Below are positions 1 through 11,256 of a DNA stretch of 64,000 nucleotides, one piece after another. Both the position numbers and the translations under genes were made by a program. Positions within the stretch are counted from its first letter, which is position 1. Each line of letters starts with the position of its first letter. The notes beneath the pieces are model-generated. The model ran no database searches. It was not told the origin of the DNA and worked only from the letters and a program-made list of their open reading frames with translations. The stretch spans positions 1-64,000 of the forward strand of contig NW_026083136.1 of the NCBI RefSeq assembly GCF_020184175.1. Direction: 5' to 3'. Source of the stretch: Aphis gossypii (taxonomy: Eukaryota > Arthropoda > Insecta > Hemiptera > Aphididae).

Positions 1-624
1 CACGTAATAAGATTACCCGCCAATCAACCGCCTATATATAGAAGACCATATAGATTGCCACAGGCACAGCAAAAGGAAATTGAACAACAATTAATTAAAA
101 TGGAACAAAATGATATCATAGAACGATCTATGTCACCTTTTAATGCACCTTTGTTGTAAGTAAAAAAGAAATCATATTCATCTGGTAAAGATAAATTTCG
201 AATAGTAATTGATTTTAGGGCACTTACCGAAGTAACTTTAAATGAATTTCATCCGTTACCTAATATTACGGAAATATTAGATCAATTGGGGCAATGTCAG
301 CTTTTTACCATTTTAGATTTAGCAAATGGTTTTTATCAAATACCTCTAGCGAAGGAATCTCGCGAAATGACAGCGTTTTCGACCGGTCAAGGTCATTACC
401 ATTTTAAACGTATGACTATGGGAATGAAAACAAGTCCCGCTACATTTCAGCGATTAATGAATAACGTATTGTCAGGGATAATAGGCATTAAATGTTTAGT
501 ATATTTAGACGATATTATTATTCATGCGAAAAATTTGAGCGATCACAACAACAAGCTGATAGACGTATTCAAACGTCTACGTACCCATAATTTAAAAATA
601 CAACCAGATAAATGCGAATTTCTA
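1..624 (+). pseudogene. Ty3-type (errantivirus-like) reverse transcriptase, N-terminal part
   Basis: This is the left part of an LTR-retrotransposon pol gene in frame 1; its start lies outside the window. Seen: the linker before RT (QPPIYRRPYRLP), the strand-forming region (IVIDFRALTEV), ILDLANGFYQI, and the catalytic box LVYLDDIIIHA. The YLDD aspartates are present. An in-frame TAA at 157-159 interrupts the reading frame before the catalytic boxes, so this copy is dead. Family knowledge: RT copies the element RNA into cDNA in cytoplasmic particles. The frame is cut at base 624 by a DD82E transposon and resumes at 2618. Protein wording is close to the minus-strand element at 22861-34359, so both belong to one errantivirus-like group. 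Confident in the family, less so in the clade. Confidence 0.92.
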
Positions 625-2615
625 TAGCACGCGAGGCGAAAAGTGAGCCGCGATCGTCGCGCGCCAAGCGGCTGTTTTTCGTCAGGGTTACTCCGCCTAT
701 TCCTACTGTTTTCCCGCCTATAAAGTAATTTCAAACGACGTAATGTAGATGTTTTTAATAAATTATAATAAAAAAAAACATAATAAAATACAAATAACAC
801 AAGTAATACATATAAAACATTTTTTTTTAATTTATCATATCGTCTTCATCATCGTCTTCGTCAGTAGAACTGTCGTCGGGATTAATTGTCATTATAATAG
901 GCTCCAAAATTTCATCTCTTAATCCTTCTTTTACCAAATCGTCTTCTTGAATTTTATCGCAGTGATCGCCACATTTTGCCCAATCTTCTGTTGTGACTGC
1001 ATCTAAAGCACTATTTACTAACACTTCTGTATCTGCCATTTTGAAGGAGTTATTTTTTTCCGCGACTTTACCCTTAACTTGCGCCCAGATTAATTCGATT
1101 GGGTTATATTGGCAGTGGTAAGGAGGAAGTCTTACCACTTCATTGCCCATTTGAAGTGCAATTTCGTCCAATTTATATTTTTTTTTCTTTTGGCATCGTC
1201 AATTTGACTTTTTCCCGTAGTTCGCTTAATGTCTCTACTGGAGAAAAGTCTACAGATTTGTCTTGTAACCATTTTTGTACATCTGCCTTTCGAGTATTTG
1301 CCTTAGGATATTCTTCTGTTAAGGTAGAATGGTATGTGGCATTGTCCATTACAATTATACAAGGTTCTTCTAAATTTCCCAACATATCTATAAACCATTT
1401 TTGAAAAACGGTGGCGTTCATTTGAGAATGATAGTCAGCCTGCGATCCCGACTTGCAACGAAAAACCAGTTTTGAATTTTTGACAAAACCAAATGAAGGT
1501 GACCCAGCATGACACACAATAAGCCGACCGCCCTTACCAATAGGTACTTTTAATCCTTCGGTGTTGTCGGAGTTTTGCCATGTGTCCTTGCGTATGATTT
1601 TGGTTTACTCATGTTTCGTCTAAGTAAACTATTGGCCTTGTATCGTTATTACGTCTAAACTCGTTCATTTTTCTCAAAAACTTATCCCGAGAACAAACAA
1701 TATCATTTCTTTCCATTAGAAATTTACGTCCATCATTACATTTTTTGTATTTGAAATTCAAACTACGCAAAATATGTCGCACGGACCATTGTGAACCCGA
1801 ATAATTAATTTTTTCATGCAACGCTCCCAATATTTTTGCACTAGTTGGATACTGACCATTATCATAAAAACTATGAACTGTTCTTCTGACAACTTCATTG
1901 TCAAAATCGTCCAAGTTGGTCATAGGTTTGGCACGTTTATAAGTTTTCCTTGGAGACTTAAATGAAGAAGGTTCGGCAGCTAGTTGATTTTCACCCACAG
2001 ATAATTTTTTCCCTTCAGCACAAACTCGTTTAAAAACAAGCAAGACTTACGCCACACGCTTCAGCAGCATCATTTCACGAGTTTGACGAAAAAAATTACT
2101 AATTTCTGGCTTACCTTTGTCACCAGCCAATGTTTTGAAATAATTATAAACATGAAAAATAACTTTCTTCGTTTGAGAATGTGTGTCTTGATATGCCATT
2201 TTAAAACTATTTTTGTATACGAGTAATTATTAAAGAAATAATTAAAATATTACAAACATTCAAACTTTAAAAGCGCGCACTTTAAAAACCAACCACGTAA
2301 GAACGCGGGAAATATGATTACAAACGTAGATAATAAGCGAATAAAAACACGTGTAAACTCGTATCTCGAATGTCGAATGACTAACCAAACGTTAACAAAA
2401 TATTGTGGTATGCAACAGCAGCCTACTGGCGCCTACTGCTAAAGGAAAATAAATTGGTCTCCAAAATACAATGAATTATACAATAAATTACCACCTGCCG
2501 TTTTTAAAATGCGCAGCAGCTGTTTCCATTGCACACAAACGTAGAACCCCTGAAACCAGAAAAAATTACCGCTTGGCGCGCGACGATCGCGGCTCACTTT
2601 TCGCTTCGCGTACTA
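625..2615 (-). mobile_element. IS630/Tc1/mariner-type DNA transposon, DD82E (Sailor-like), inserted in RT
   Basis: Element of 1991 bp with 47-bp inverted repeats at 625-671 and 2569-2615 that differ at only two or so positions. The ends read TAGCACGCGAGGCG and, on the other strand, TAGTACGCGAAGCG. A TA duplication lies at 623-624 and 2616-2617; removing the element and one TA restores the RT reading frame. The TIRs are much more GC-rich than the host. The transposase on the minus strand (827-2043) keeps D, D and E, with 82 residues between the second D and the E. That spacing fits the DD82E group reported as Sailor. The element is inactive because of the transposase lesions. Confidence 0.93.
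827..2043 (-). pseudogene. DD82E IS630/Tc1-type transposase, broken
   Basis: Read from 2043 downwards. Three blocks are seen: an N-terminal helix-turn-helix-like part ending in YLDET (first catalytic D, 1609-2043), a middle block with IIVMDNATYHS (second D, 1173-1517), and a C-terminal block with the glutamate in NPIELIWAQ (827-1171). An in-frame TGA follows YLDET where Trp is expected. A frameshift lies about 30 bases after it, near 1580, and another in an A-run near 1175-1185. Counting across the last frameshift gives 82 residues between D and E. Family role: cut-and-paste transposition at TA. The acidic C-terminal tail (DDSSTDEDDDEDD) is striking. Confidence 0.9.
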
Positions 2616-2965
2616 TAAAACGCGAATATTTATATTTGGGACACATAATTTCGGAACACGGAATAAAACCAGATCCGAAAAAGATAACATCAGTGTTAGA
2701 ATTTCCGGTGCCTAAAACTGTAAAGCAAATAAAATCATTTTTAGGTTTATCGGGGTATTATAGGAAATTTATACAGGGATATAGTATGTTAGCAAAACCA
2801 ATGACCCACCTATTAAAAAAGGATGTTAAATTTAATTGGGACGAAAATTGCCAAGCAGCTTTCGATAAATTAAAAAACGCACTCTGTGCAGAACCAATTT
2901 TACAATATCCAGATTTTACGAAACAAATTATACATACAACCGACGCTAGTGGTAAGGCTCTAGGA
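2616..2965 (+). pseudogene. Ty3-type RT C-terminus and RNase H start, continuation
   Basis: The frame resumes straight after the TA duplication and matches RT thumb/connection sequence (LGHIISEHGIKPDP, FLGLSGYYRKFI) followed by the start of RNase H (HTTDASGKALG, with its first catalytic Asp). It is cut again at 2965 by a hAT-type MITE, continues for a few codons at 3313-3328, and is then lost at another hAT. The rest of RNase H, the integrase and the start of env are not found downstream, so this copy lost its middle or was never joined to the env at 14490. Confidence 0.9.
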
Positions 2966-3304
2966 CAGGGGTGGCGAACCTTTTTTGGGTCAAGTGCCAA
3001 AATTTAAAATCAAGTTTTTTGGAATATGCTCGCGTGCCAAAAAAAAAAAAAAATGAATTTTACTAGGTAAGATGAAAAAAAAAGCATGCAATAATTACAC
3101 ACATTTTATTAGGTATATAATTTAATAAATAAATAGTATATATGTAAAGTTTTATTACAAACTTATAAATTTGATTCTAAAAATTTCTCATAGGTACTAA
3201 ACTTTTAAATATAATTTTTTTTTAAGATAAATAATATTTGCGTGCCACTGAAATTTGGTCAACGTGCCACTTCTGGCACGCGTGCCATAGGTTCGCCACC
3301 CCTG
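2966..3304. mobile_element. hAT-type MITE, 339 bp, with perfect 8-bp TSD
   Basis: The ends are CAGGGGTGGCGAACC and GGTTCGCCACCCCTG, perfect inverted repeats, flanked by CTCTAGGA at 2958-2965 and 3305-3312. It has no coding capacity. Subterminal GTGCCA/TGGCAC motifs recur inside both ends. An 8-bp duplication with CAGGG ends is typical of hAT non-autonomous elements. It interrupts the RNase H frame exactly. Confidence 0.96.
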
Positions 3305-3328
3305 CTCTAGGAGCTATACTATCCCAAG

Positions 3329-5093
3329 CAGTGTTGCCAGTATCTAAAACTCATATATCCGGGAAAAGTATTTAAAATTACCGTAAAAAAACCGTATTTC
3401 ACTAATTTTTTGAGAAACGACTAAACGACTAAAAAAGAACAATATTAATATATTCTGTGATATATCCATGAAGACTATAGGTATCTCTAATCTCCATAAA
3501 TATACTTATTACCAATAGATAATAATTTGCCTTGTTCTATTAAAAATTACCAGTGTTAAAATACAGGTATTTTTTGTAATTACAATTGGACTTAAAGCCA
3601 TATTAAATTTTCAATGCAATTTTTATTGAGTAAAAAAAATTAAAAAGATAGGAAAAAATGCAACCATACTTAAACGATTAATGAGAACTTTTCATTATAA
3701 TAAAATAACGTAAAAAATAAAGACATATGCTAAACAAAATATAAAATAACTATAAATGTTCCAAATTATATACTTAAACAGTTAATGAGAACTTTTTCAT
3801 TATGATAAAATAACGTGTAAAATAAATATATAAAATTATATTATATAATTATAAATCTTCAATTTCAACATTTAAATTTTCAATTTCTTGGTCAGCGTTT
3901 TGATACATTGTTATGTTCATTGAATCTACCATAGTTTTAGTGGGTTGAAATTTTACATATGTTGTCTGTTTAACATGTTGACTAGACAGTAACAAACCAT
4001 TCAATGTTTCGGTTTGAAGTTTATTCCGGATTTTTGTTTTAATTAAGTTAACCCTAAAAAACAATCGCTCACACTCAGCAGAAGAATGTGGTAAGCTTAG
4101 AACTTGTAAAACAAATTTTGCTAAATTTTTAAATTTATATTCTTCCTCAATTTTCCAATTATATAAATATACCCAAAAGTCTTCAACATACATCTCTTTT
4201 ATAGAAGGATCTATTTCGGTAGTTATTAACTTTCTCCATTCATTATCAATATTTTTAAGATCTATCTCTTGATAACTGTTGATAATTCTAGGAACTTCAT
4301 CAAAAAATAAAAATAATGATATAGGTCGATTTTTACTTAACGCATTTTGTGGGGATAAATGTTGCATATTCTTCAAAATAGAACACTCGAAATCGTATCT
4401 AAAAGAAACTGTTTTATTAATATTGTAATTTAAAAACCAAAATGTCAGTTATAGTTTTTATATTATAAAAATTACTATTTTTTTCTTACTTTACCTTTTT
4501 TTTATTTGTTTAAAAGCAGTTATTAAAAATTGTCTGCATCTTTCGTAGAATTCCTACATCATTTCCTTTTTTGAAAAGATTTCTGGTGATTTAAGTTCAT
4601 TCATAACACCAATTCCTAAGTACATCTGTTCATAGTGTAGAAACTTTGAACTATCATCAGGTGAAACTTCTAGTGGCTTATTCATTTGAATCATGTATGA
4701 AAAAATCAACTCTAAACATTTATCATTATATAATAATTATAATTAGGTAATTATTAATCAATAAAATAAATTAAAGAATATATGGATATGGATATACAAT
4801 ATACCTGTATACATTTCTTCCATTTTGTTATGCATAGATGTTAAGATGACTTTTTCGCTTTGAAATAATTTGTTTAATGTAGTAAATTTAGGTAATACCC
4901 ATTTTAGGAAATGATAAAACAATAAAATCAAAGGATCATTCAAATAATCATATATTTTTTCAACTGAAGTCAGTTTTTCCTCATATCTGTAAACATTTAT
5001 TTATTAACCTATATCTACTAAGTTTTAATTTTTTATGATATTCAGTAATGTTGGAAGTAAAAATAAAATACCTTTGTAATCTGAAAAACATAT
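3329..5093 (-). mobile_element. hAT transposon 1, truncated at its transposase 5' side
   Basis: The left end is CAGTGTTGCCAG at 3329, directly after RNase H codons (candidate TSD ATCCCAAG, 3321-3328). The transposase is on the minus strand, C-terminus nearest this end. The opposite end is missing: at about 5093 the AT-rich hAT exon stops abruptly at GC-rich retrotransposon sequence. No matching CTGGCAACACTG end was found in the window. Bases 3340-3845 are the AT-rich terminal region with no gene; 4440-4750 is non-coding AT-rich sequence between transposase segments. Confidence 0.75.
3849..5093 (-). pseudogene. hAT transposase 1, C-terminal part
   Basis: The final segment (3849-4376) ends with a hAT dimerisation domain: SLPHSSAECERLFFRVNLIKT, the family's Ser-x-x-x-x-E-R motif. 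An upstream segment at about 4760-4990 (FLKWVLPKFTTLNKLFQSEK) is typical of hAT core regions and is preceded by an intron acceptor (TTTACAG) and, at about 5070-5093, a short exon with a GT donor. The N-terminal zinc finger and first catalytic residues are absent because the retrotransposon junction removes them. Family role: cut-and-paste transposase. Inactive here. Confidence 0.82.
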
Positions 5094-5558
5094 TGGCGGT
5101 AGTTTCTTACTGGCGGTGGTGTCGCTACCGTCGTCGTCGCTGTCACCGCTGTCGCCGCTGTTGTCGCTGTTGGTGCTGTCAAAAGAACCAGCGGCCGTGG
5201 GACCGGAGTGGCCATCAAGGGTAGGGGGGGGGGGGGGGCGAAAGAGGTGCGCAGACGGGGGAATCGCGGGCGGTCGCGGCATACCCGCTGGTGGTGCGTG
5301 CCGTCTCGGGCTCCGGGACCGGTGCGTTTCCACGGGTGGTACGTCCATCACACTGCGGAATACCGCCGTGCGGTCGTCCCACCCGCGGTTGTAGGCGGCC
5401 CACAGCACCGGGTCCCGGCGCAACTGCTCCAGGGTCATCTGGGGCACCCGTGCTGCCGTTGTCGTGGGGGGGTTTTCGGCGCTCGCCGTGCGTAGCAATT
5501 GCTGGCTACGTGCCAACAGGTCCGCGGCCTGTTGGAGGGGGGTTTGCCTTCGGTCCAT
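5093..5558 (-). CDS. Extra ORF downstream of integrase, truncated; function unknown
   Basis: Starts at 5558 (MDRRQTPLQQAADLLARSQQ). It is rich in Pro, Arg, Ser and Asp: an amphipathic start, a central HRSRSPRRHAPP stretch, a poly-Pro segment (FRPPPPPTLDG) and a Ser/Asp-rich tail. No domain is recognised. It is separated from the integrase stop (5681) by ~120 AT-rich bases. GC bias matches the retrotransposon up to about 5093; the 20-odd residues read beyond that come from the neighbouring hAT and are not native. It might be a third structural or accessory protein in the position env holds in errantiviruses, but it has no signal peptide or membrane segment. Not identified. Confidence 0.6.
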
Positions 5559-5680
5559 GGCGCGATTGACTGTCCGACTGTTTGTAGTGGATACAAGAAT
5601 ACATGATTAATACGGTAATAATAGAATAAGCATATTTGTATATATATATATCAATGTGTATACCAAAATCTGATATATTA

Positions 5681-6625
5681 CTATTTGTTAGCGGTGGTGT
5701 CGGGTGAGGGTTGCTCTGTGGGTGTCGAGTGTTTTAAGCATGATACGTGAAGTTTGCGTGGTGGCTGTTGATCTGTAAGGAACACGCCTTTGCCTACGCG
5801 CGTTTGTAATGTTACCGGTCCCCACCACTTGGGTGCGAAGCCGGCGTGGAACTTCGCGTGCGCTTTCGACAGGTGGTGCGCTTTGTAATACACTGTGTCG
5901 CCTGTTTTATAGGCCGTGCACGTCTGGTCACCTGTCACAGGTGGTATTTCCAGTACGTGTCTCTCGCGGCTTTCCCTACCCACATTGATTTGTTCGATCG
6001 GGCTGTCCGTTGTCCGAGTCAGTGCCCATTCGCCCGGCCGCTTCATCTCTCTGCCGAGGACGAGTACCGAGGGGGGAAATCCTGTCTGGTCGTTACGTCG
6101 GTTCCTAATCGAAAATAATATGGGGGGTATTTTGGCGTCCCACGTGTTGTGGTTGCCGCCGGCGAGTAGTGCGCGCAACCCTTTTTTTATGTCCTGGTTG
6201 CGCCGTTCGACGGGGTTGGCCCTAGGATGGTATATCGGGGTTGTACAGCCCTCGGCTCCCCACAGTTCGATCGCGCTGCGCATATCGTTCGCTACAAATT
6301 GAGGCCCGTTGTCGCTTAGGCACACACGGGGGTATCCGAACCGGGAAAAGAATTCTCTTTCGAGTGTCTCGGTTATCGTCTTTGTAGTGGCTGTTCCGAG
6401 TGGGTATGCCTCGGTCCATCTACTAAACATATCCGTGGCGACCAGTAAATATTGTTTTCCCCTGCTCGTGCGTGGGTAGGGGCCCATGAGGTCTATGCTA
6501 ATTACCTCCCAGCGGTGGCGGGGTGTTCTGGCGGTCATTGGGTCGTCTGTGCGTCTGTTTAGTGGTTTGGTGCACGCGCAAATGTGACACGCCCTGACGT
6601 ATAGTCGTACGTCGTTTTTTTGACC
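5681..6625 (-). pseudogene. Integrase of the GC-rich Ty3-type element
   Basis: Core integrase with all three acidic residues: D in VISIDLMGPYPR, D in LSDNGPQFVA and E in ANPVERRNQDIKKGL. The zinc-binding His pair lies upstream in the previous segment (YHEHVLANHPGW) and the Cys pair (ACHICAC) at about 6570-6600. A C-terminal chromatin/DNA-binding region (FHAGFAPKWWGPVTL) follows. Family role: inserts cDNA into host DNA. A TAA directly after RFYW (about 6626) separates it from RT-RNase H, so the polyprotein is broken by a single-base change. Confidence 0.92.
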
Positions 6626-7710
6626 TTACCAGTAAAACCGTTGTTTTATTGTCCTATACGTTTCCTTCCAGCCTGGGTGGTTTGCGAGGACGTGTTCGTG
6701 GTATGTCCATATCACGTTCTGTGTTTTGGTGCGCGGGACGACTATGGGCGTGTGTCCGCGCATATTTATTCGTAGGAGACCGTCGGTGACAACATATTTG
6801 TTGTCTTTATTCACGGTGCGTCCGGTATCGCGCGTCGTGACGTCCGGCGTCGCGTGTGTGATGGTGGTCCCGACGGTGGTGTCTTCCGGGTCAGCGGTGG
6901 CAAACAAATTGTCGACCGGCGCACTATTAGCGGTGGTGAGCGGTGTAATTGGTGCTCCTACTAGTCGCTCCTCGAGGCGGTCCTCGTCTAAGGGGGGCCC
7001 GGGGGCTGTGTTGCGGGACAGCATGTCCGGCGCTTCATTCTGTACGCCGGGCACGTGTATGGTGGTGTAATCCAAGTTAGCCAGTTGTAGTGCCCACCTG
7101 GTTAACTTGGAATTGGTGTTTTTGGCCCGGTGGAGCCATGTGAGTGCCGAGTTGTCGGTGAATAGGTCAAAATGGCGGGCTTCTAAGTATGGTCTAAACT
7201 TGTCGGTCGCCCAGATTATCGCGAGACACTCGCGTTCTACCGCGGCGTACCTAGTCTGCGTGTCACTAAACTTTTTGCTAGCGTAGGCGATTATCCGTCT
7301 TTCCTCCGGTCTGTCACCCCGTTGGAAAAGTACGGCACCTGCTCCTATTTCGCTAGCATCGGTTTGTAGGCAAAACGGTTTTCCGTAATCGGGTGTCGAT
7401 AGTTTCGGCGAATCGTACAACGCGTGTTTTATTTTCATAAAAGCTGCCTGTTCGATTTCGGTCCACGCCCATTTAGTCCCTTGTTTGAGCCTATTCGTTA
7501 GGGGTGCTATGGTGTCCGCGTAGTTGTCTACAAATTGGCTGTACCAGTTGCAGACGCCTAAGAACCTCCGTAGGTCCCGTATTTTCGTGGGTGGGGGAAA
7601 TTGCATGATGCACTCTAGTTTCTCCGGTTGTTTGTCTATCCCGTCGTTGTTCACTAGGTGTCCAAGAAATGCGATTTCGGTCGATCCGAAAGTGCATTTT
7701 TTGGTGTTTC
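6626..7710 (-). pseudogene. RT C-terminus and RNase H of the GC-rich Ty3-type element
   Basis: Shows RT thumb (LRRFLGVCNWYSQFVDNYAD), RNase H with LQTDASEIGAGAVL, the RECLAIIWATDKFRPYL helix and the FTDNSALTWL catalytic Asp, then a linker and the integrase N-terminal zinc-binding histidines. An in-frame TAG near 7706-7712 separates it from the segment upstream. Family role: RNA degradation and strand completion during reverse transcription. Confidence 0.92.
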
Positions 7711-8730
7711 AAGTTAGCCCGTATCGCTGTAGACGCTCTAGAACTTTGTCTAGGTGACACTGGTGTTCGTCAGTGGTGTTTGAAAACACCACTATGTCGT
7801 CTAGGTAGACGCGGACGTACTCGTCCAGATATCCCCTCAGAACTTCGTTCATAAGTCGTACAAAGGTCATGGGGCTGTTTTTGAGGCTGAAAGGGAGGAC
7901 TCGGAACTGGTATAGACCCCGAAGTGTCCGGAATGCCGTGTATTTTCGCGCCTCGAATTTGCCGTATTAACGTATTGAGGTCGGGCATCGGGTACGCGTC
8001 GGACTCAGTGACGTCATTGAGCCGTCTATAGTCGATGCACAGTCTGTGAGTTCCGTCTTTCTTTTTCGCTAAGACGACGGGTGCCACCCACGGGGAGGTG
8101 CTTTGCTCCACGAGTCCCTGTTGCTCCATATCCCGTACCATGGTGTCTATTTCTACCTGTTTCGCGTGCGGATAGGGATATGGTTTTAGCGCTATTGGTG
8201 TTTGGTTCTTAAGGAGGATGTCGTGTTCGATTAATCTGGTGCGCCCTACCCTACCGCTGAAAACGTCCGGGTAGCCGCGAACTACTTCGGTTATTTTCGC
8301 GCGTGTGGGTGGGTCACCGTGTATTGTTAATTTATCGATATCTGCGGTCGGGCGGGGGGTGGTTGTCCGGCCTTTCCAGCACGCCAATGTCCTCCTATGT
8401 GTACCTAAATGTATAGTGCTCGTCGTGTAGTCCCAAGTGACTTCGTTGTCTACGAGGAAGTCGTGTCCTAGGAGCACGTCGCAGTATAATGTGTCCATTA
8501 TTGCTGCGTTGAAAGTGACCGTTAGGTCGCCTAATCTGGCTTCGAATGTGGCGGTACCACTTGTTACTGTGATGTGTCCTTCCGCCATTCGTACGTGTGC
8601 GGGTTGTCCGTGGTGGGGTGTGCCATGTGCGTGTGCAATGTTCGGGCTTACGTATGATTTCTGTGCCTGTGAGTCGAGTAGTGCTGTTACGAAGCCTGAC
8701 CTAAATTCGAGTTCGACCGCGGGGGTCGGA
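7711..8730 (-). pseudogene. Protease and RT catalytic part of the GC-rich Ty3-type element
   Basis: A retropepsin-like segment (GFVTALLDSQAQKSYVSP, about 8640-8715) has DSQ where retroviral-type proteases have DSG/DTG. It is followed by VLLGHDFL, the DVFSGRVGRTRLIEHDI linker and RT (VAPVVLAKKKDGTHRLCIDY). The frame breaks at about 7960 and the next frame holds the RVYLDDIVVFS catalytic box (about 7780-7810). Family role: polyprotein cleavage and cDNA synthesis. The protease motif change may be inactivating or a clade feature. Confidence 0.9.
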
Positions 8731-9049
8731 ATTTTGTCGGGGCGTGTTCATTTAGCATCATTCGACGACGGGTGTGTGCTGTAGCTGGGTAACTGGTTCT
8801 CAACCGCGAAATCGGTGTCCCTGGTGGCGGTGTGTACCGCCATTACCAGGGCGTCCGTTTCGGTTACCTCTGAACTGCGCACGCATTCCGACGGCGCACG
8901 TGAAAATTCCGCAGTAGGGGTCGTTGTGTGTGGTGATGATGACCTACTACCTACCGAATTTTTGTGTGTGGGCGGGCGATATATTCGATGACGCCGAGCG
9001 TGTCGATGTGCGTCTGAAGGTTATATCCCCGTCAGCGTTGCCGAGCATT
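8731..9049 (-). other. Gag-pol junction of the GC-rich element, no separate gene seen
   Basis: GC-rich sequence between the zinc knuckle and the protease segment. It has the element's base composition. I see no confident domain, and the local frame changes cannot be resolved by eye. Confidence 0.5.
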
Positions 9050-10597
9050 GTTTGTGTGGGTGTGATTGTGTGTGTGTGATGCGGCGGTGCGAACAAATGT
9101 CCGCCGACTCATCTGGCGTTTCCCGAAGCCGGTGCGTTTTCGGGACAGTCGCTATTCCAGTGCGATCCGCCACAGTGCCTGCACGGGACGCGCGGTAGTG
9201 GTCTGCCGGGCGTGTTGTCCCTCGTTCACGGCTGCCGTGGTGGTTGTGGTGTACGCGACCGTCCGGGTTTTGTGTACAACGCTGCTGTTGTCGGAGGTGA
9301 AGGCGGATCATCCGGTGTATCCATGATTTCCGCTATTAGGTTTAGGTCCGCGAATGTGTTGGGACGTTGCAGTAAAATGTGCATACGGTATTCCTTTCGC
9401 GTTAGTCCAACTATCGTATGTACTAGCTGTGGTTCAACCTTGTCCGTTGTTGATACGACGTGTTAATTGGTGTTTGCGCGAAATGAAATCCGTTAGCAAC
9501 TGCGTTGGGGATTGCCGGACGGTCATTACCTCCTCCTGCAGCCGGGACTGAATTGTCATGCAGTTGAATTTTTTTTAGAAAATTCGCACGAAATTCGTCC
9601 CAGGTGTAGTCCAGTAGCCTGACGGTGTTCCACCAAGTTTCGGCTGCACCCTTTAACAGCGGTTCGATAATGCTCGTCCAGCCTGTCCGTTCAATCTGCG
9701 TTTTATACAGTGTGGCTTCGACCCTATGTATAAACCGTACCGGGTCCTTGGGTGTCGTTCCGTGGAACTCCGGCAATGAGTATCTCACTGTGCGTATTTC
9801 GTCATACGGTATAAACGACTGTTGTAATACGCAGCTGTGTGGGGTGGCGGCGGTGTGTGAAGTGGACGACGTTTTATCAAAGTGGACGTTGCGGTATGCG
9901 TGGTGGTTGCCCGCGGACGGTGATTCGCGTGACGCGGGTCCTCTTGCTCCGCAGTCCGTGATGTTCGGTGTGTCGGTGTTTGTGTAGTGGTGTGTGTTAT
10001 CCGTGGGCGGTTCCTCCGGCGTGCTCCAGTATTTCCTAGATAATGTTGCGCGCTGCGGACGAGTCGGTGCGGGTGCGTTCGGTTGTGTTTCCGGTGTCAG
10101 ACGTGACATACCCATCTCAAGGCGACGCATTGTCTCCGCTAAGCGACGTTGGTCTTCGGCAAAGCGGGCCATGTAGTCCTCGAGCATGGTTAGCCGTGTG
10201 TCCAACCCGGCCGTGTGCGGCGGGTTTTGCGCCGTTTCTCGTACCCCTTTTAGTATGCCACGGGCTGATTGTATTAAATCCGTGGCATGTTGTGCGGTGT
10301 GTATGTGGGTGTGGTGTTGGTCATGTTTGTCGATACGGGGGTGGAGGCACGGTTGTCCGTGTCCGGCTCGGTGTGCCCGGCGTTGTGCGCCGGGTTAGTG
10401 TCCATCTCGGTCCCGGTTGTCCCATCGGTTTCCATAGAGGGGAACCGGACGGAGTTTGCCTGTATTCCCATTCCCGCGAGGTGGTCTGCTAACCGGATTT
10501 CGAGCGCATCTTTTGTGCCTCCTTCCGATAGCCCGCGTTGCCTGCACTCGTACCTTAGTTCCGCTGCGGTCAAATCACTCAAAAATTTTCCTGCCAT
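9050..10597 (-). pseudogene. Gag of the GC-rich Ty3-type element, with SAP domain and zinc knuckle
   Basis: Starts MAGKFLSDLTAAELRYECRQ at 10597; residues 4-40 fit a SAP motif (LTAAEL, C, GLSEGG, K, L, RL). A frameshift near 10280-10290 precedes a segment with capsid-like features: a coiled-coil MLEDYMARFAEDQRRLAETM, then GAAETWWNTVRLLDYTWDEF. Another frameshift lies in an A-run near 9555-9565. A CCHC zinc knuckle, CRHCGGSHWNSDC, follows at about 9136-9186. Family role: particle assembly and RNA packaging. SAP modules bind DNA/RNA; one at the Gag N-terminus is a useful clade marker. Confidence 0.88.
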
Positions 10598-10805
10598 TAC
10601 GTCTGGTTGTCCGGTGTTACGTTCAAGAAAGAAAATTTACAAGTGTTGATGTTATCGGCAGAACGGATATCGCGTTCTTTCGATCTGTGCTGACCGCGTA
10701 TCGATATCTATTTATGTACGAATGTAGGTCGCTGGGTCGTTGACCGTTGTTGTTGTGCTTGCCGGGTGATCACAATAACCGGTTTCCGTAATGTATAGTT
10801 GCGGC

Positions 10806-10830
10806 TGTGTGTGTGTGTGTGTGTGTGTGT
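10806..10830. repeat. (GT)n microsatellite in the retrotransposon leader
   Basis: Run of about 12 GT units in the leader between gag and the primer-binding site. Confidence 0.95.
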
Positions 10831-11177
10831 ATTCCTGTCGACTATCGCGATTCGGGACGGCGGCGACGGCGGCGGCGGTGGTCCGGTTTCGTGGTGGGCT
10901 TTTCCCGGGTACTTGCGAGGTGACGCTGGGCGGGTGGTGGTGCTTGCTGTGGTGTTTATGACCGTGTCGCGCTGTAGTGTTCCTACCTATCCTAATCCCC
11001 GTGTTTGCAGTGTCGCGCGCGGTGAGATCGGTGCGTCCGTAAGTCAGGCGGTGCGGCTATCGTTACGTTCTTTGTGGTTATGTTACGTAACGCGGGTTTT
11101 CCCGTTATAGCCTGCAAACCACGTTTTTGTCGTGCGTTGCCAGGGAAGGTTTCGCAAGTCGCACAATGGGGGGCTAC

Positions 11178-11252
11178 TCCTCGGTAGTATAGTGGTAAGT
11201 ATTCCCGCCTGTCACGCAGGAGACCAGGGTTCGATTCCCCGCCGGGGAGCCA
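11178..11252 (+). tRNA. Full-length tRNA-Asp(GTC) copy with encoded CCA, at the retrotransposon PBS
   Basis: Cloverleaf: acceptor TCCTCGG (11178-11184) pairs with CCGGGGA (11242-11248), discriminator G at 11249, then CCA at 11250-11252. The anticodon loop is CTGTCAC, anticodon GTC (Asp). The T loop is TTCGATT. There is one mismatched pair in the anticodon stem and one in the T stem. Eukaryotic tRNA genes do not encode CCA, so this is a DNA copy of a mature tRNA. It lies 4 bases inside the 5' LTR of the minus-strand retrotransposon, where the element RNA would be complementary to the primer tRNA 3' end. It is therefore a primer-binding site whose complementarity spans the whole tRNA. Probably not a working tRNA gene. 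Confidence 0.93.
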
Positions 11253-11256
11253 ATTT

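Noticed and set aside
1099..1404. Plus-strand ORF over the DD82E transposase
   Set aside because: Antisense to a recognisable catalytic domain; no similarity of its own.
5116..6302. Plus-strand ORFs opposite the extra ORF and integrase
   Set aside because: No motifs. The minus strand has integrase DDE residues; high GC alone explains the open frames.
10043..10649. Several long plus-strand ORFs over the gag region
   Set aside because: They are antisense shadows in GC-rich sequence. The minus-strand frames hold recognisable gag with SAP and zinc-knuckle motifs.
11178..11249. Reading the tRNA-Asp as an ordinary chromosomal tRNA gene
   Set aside because: Encoded CCA, position 4 bases inside the LTR and PBS orientation all point to a captured primer tRNA; two stem mismatches also argue against function.
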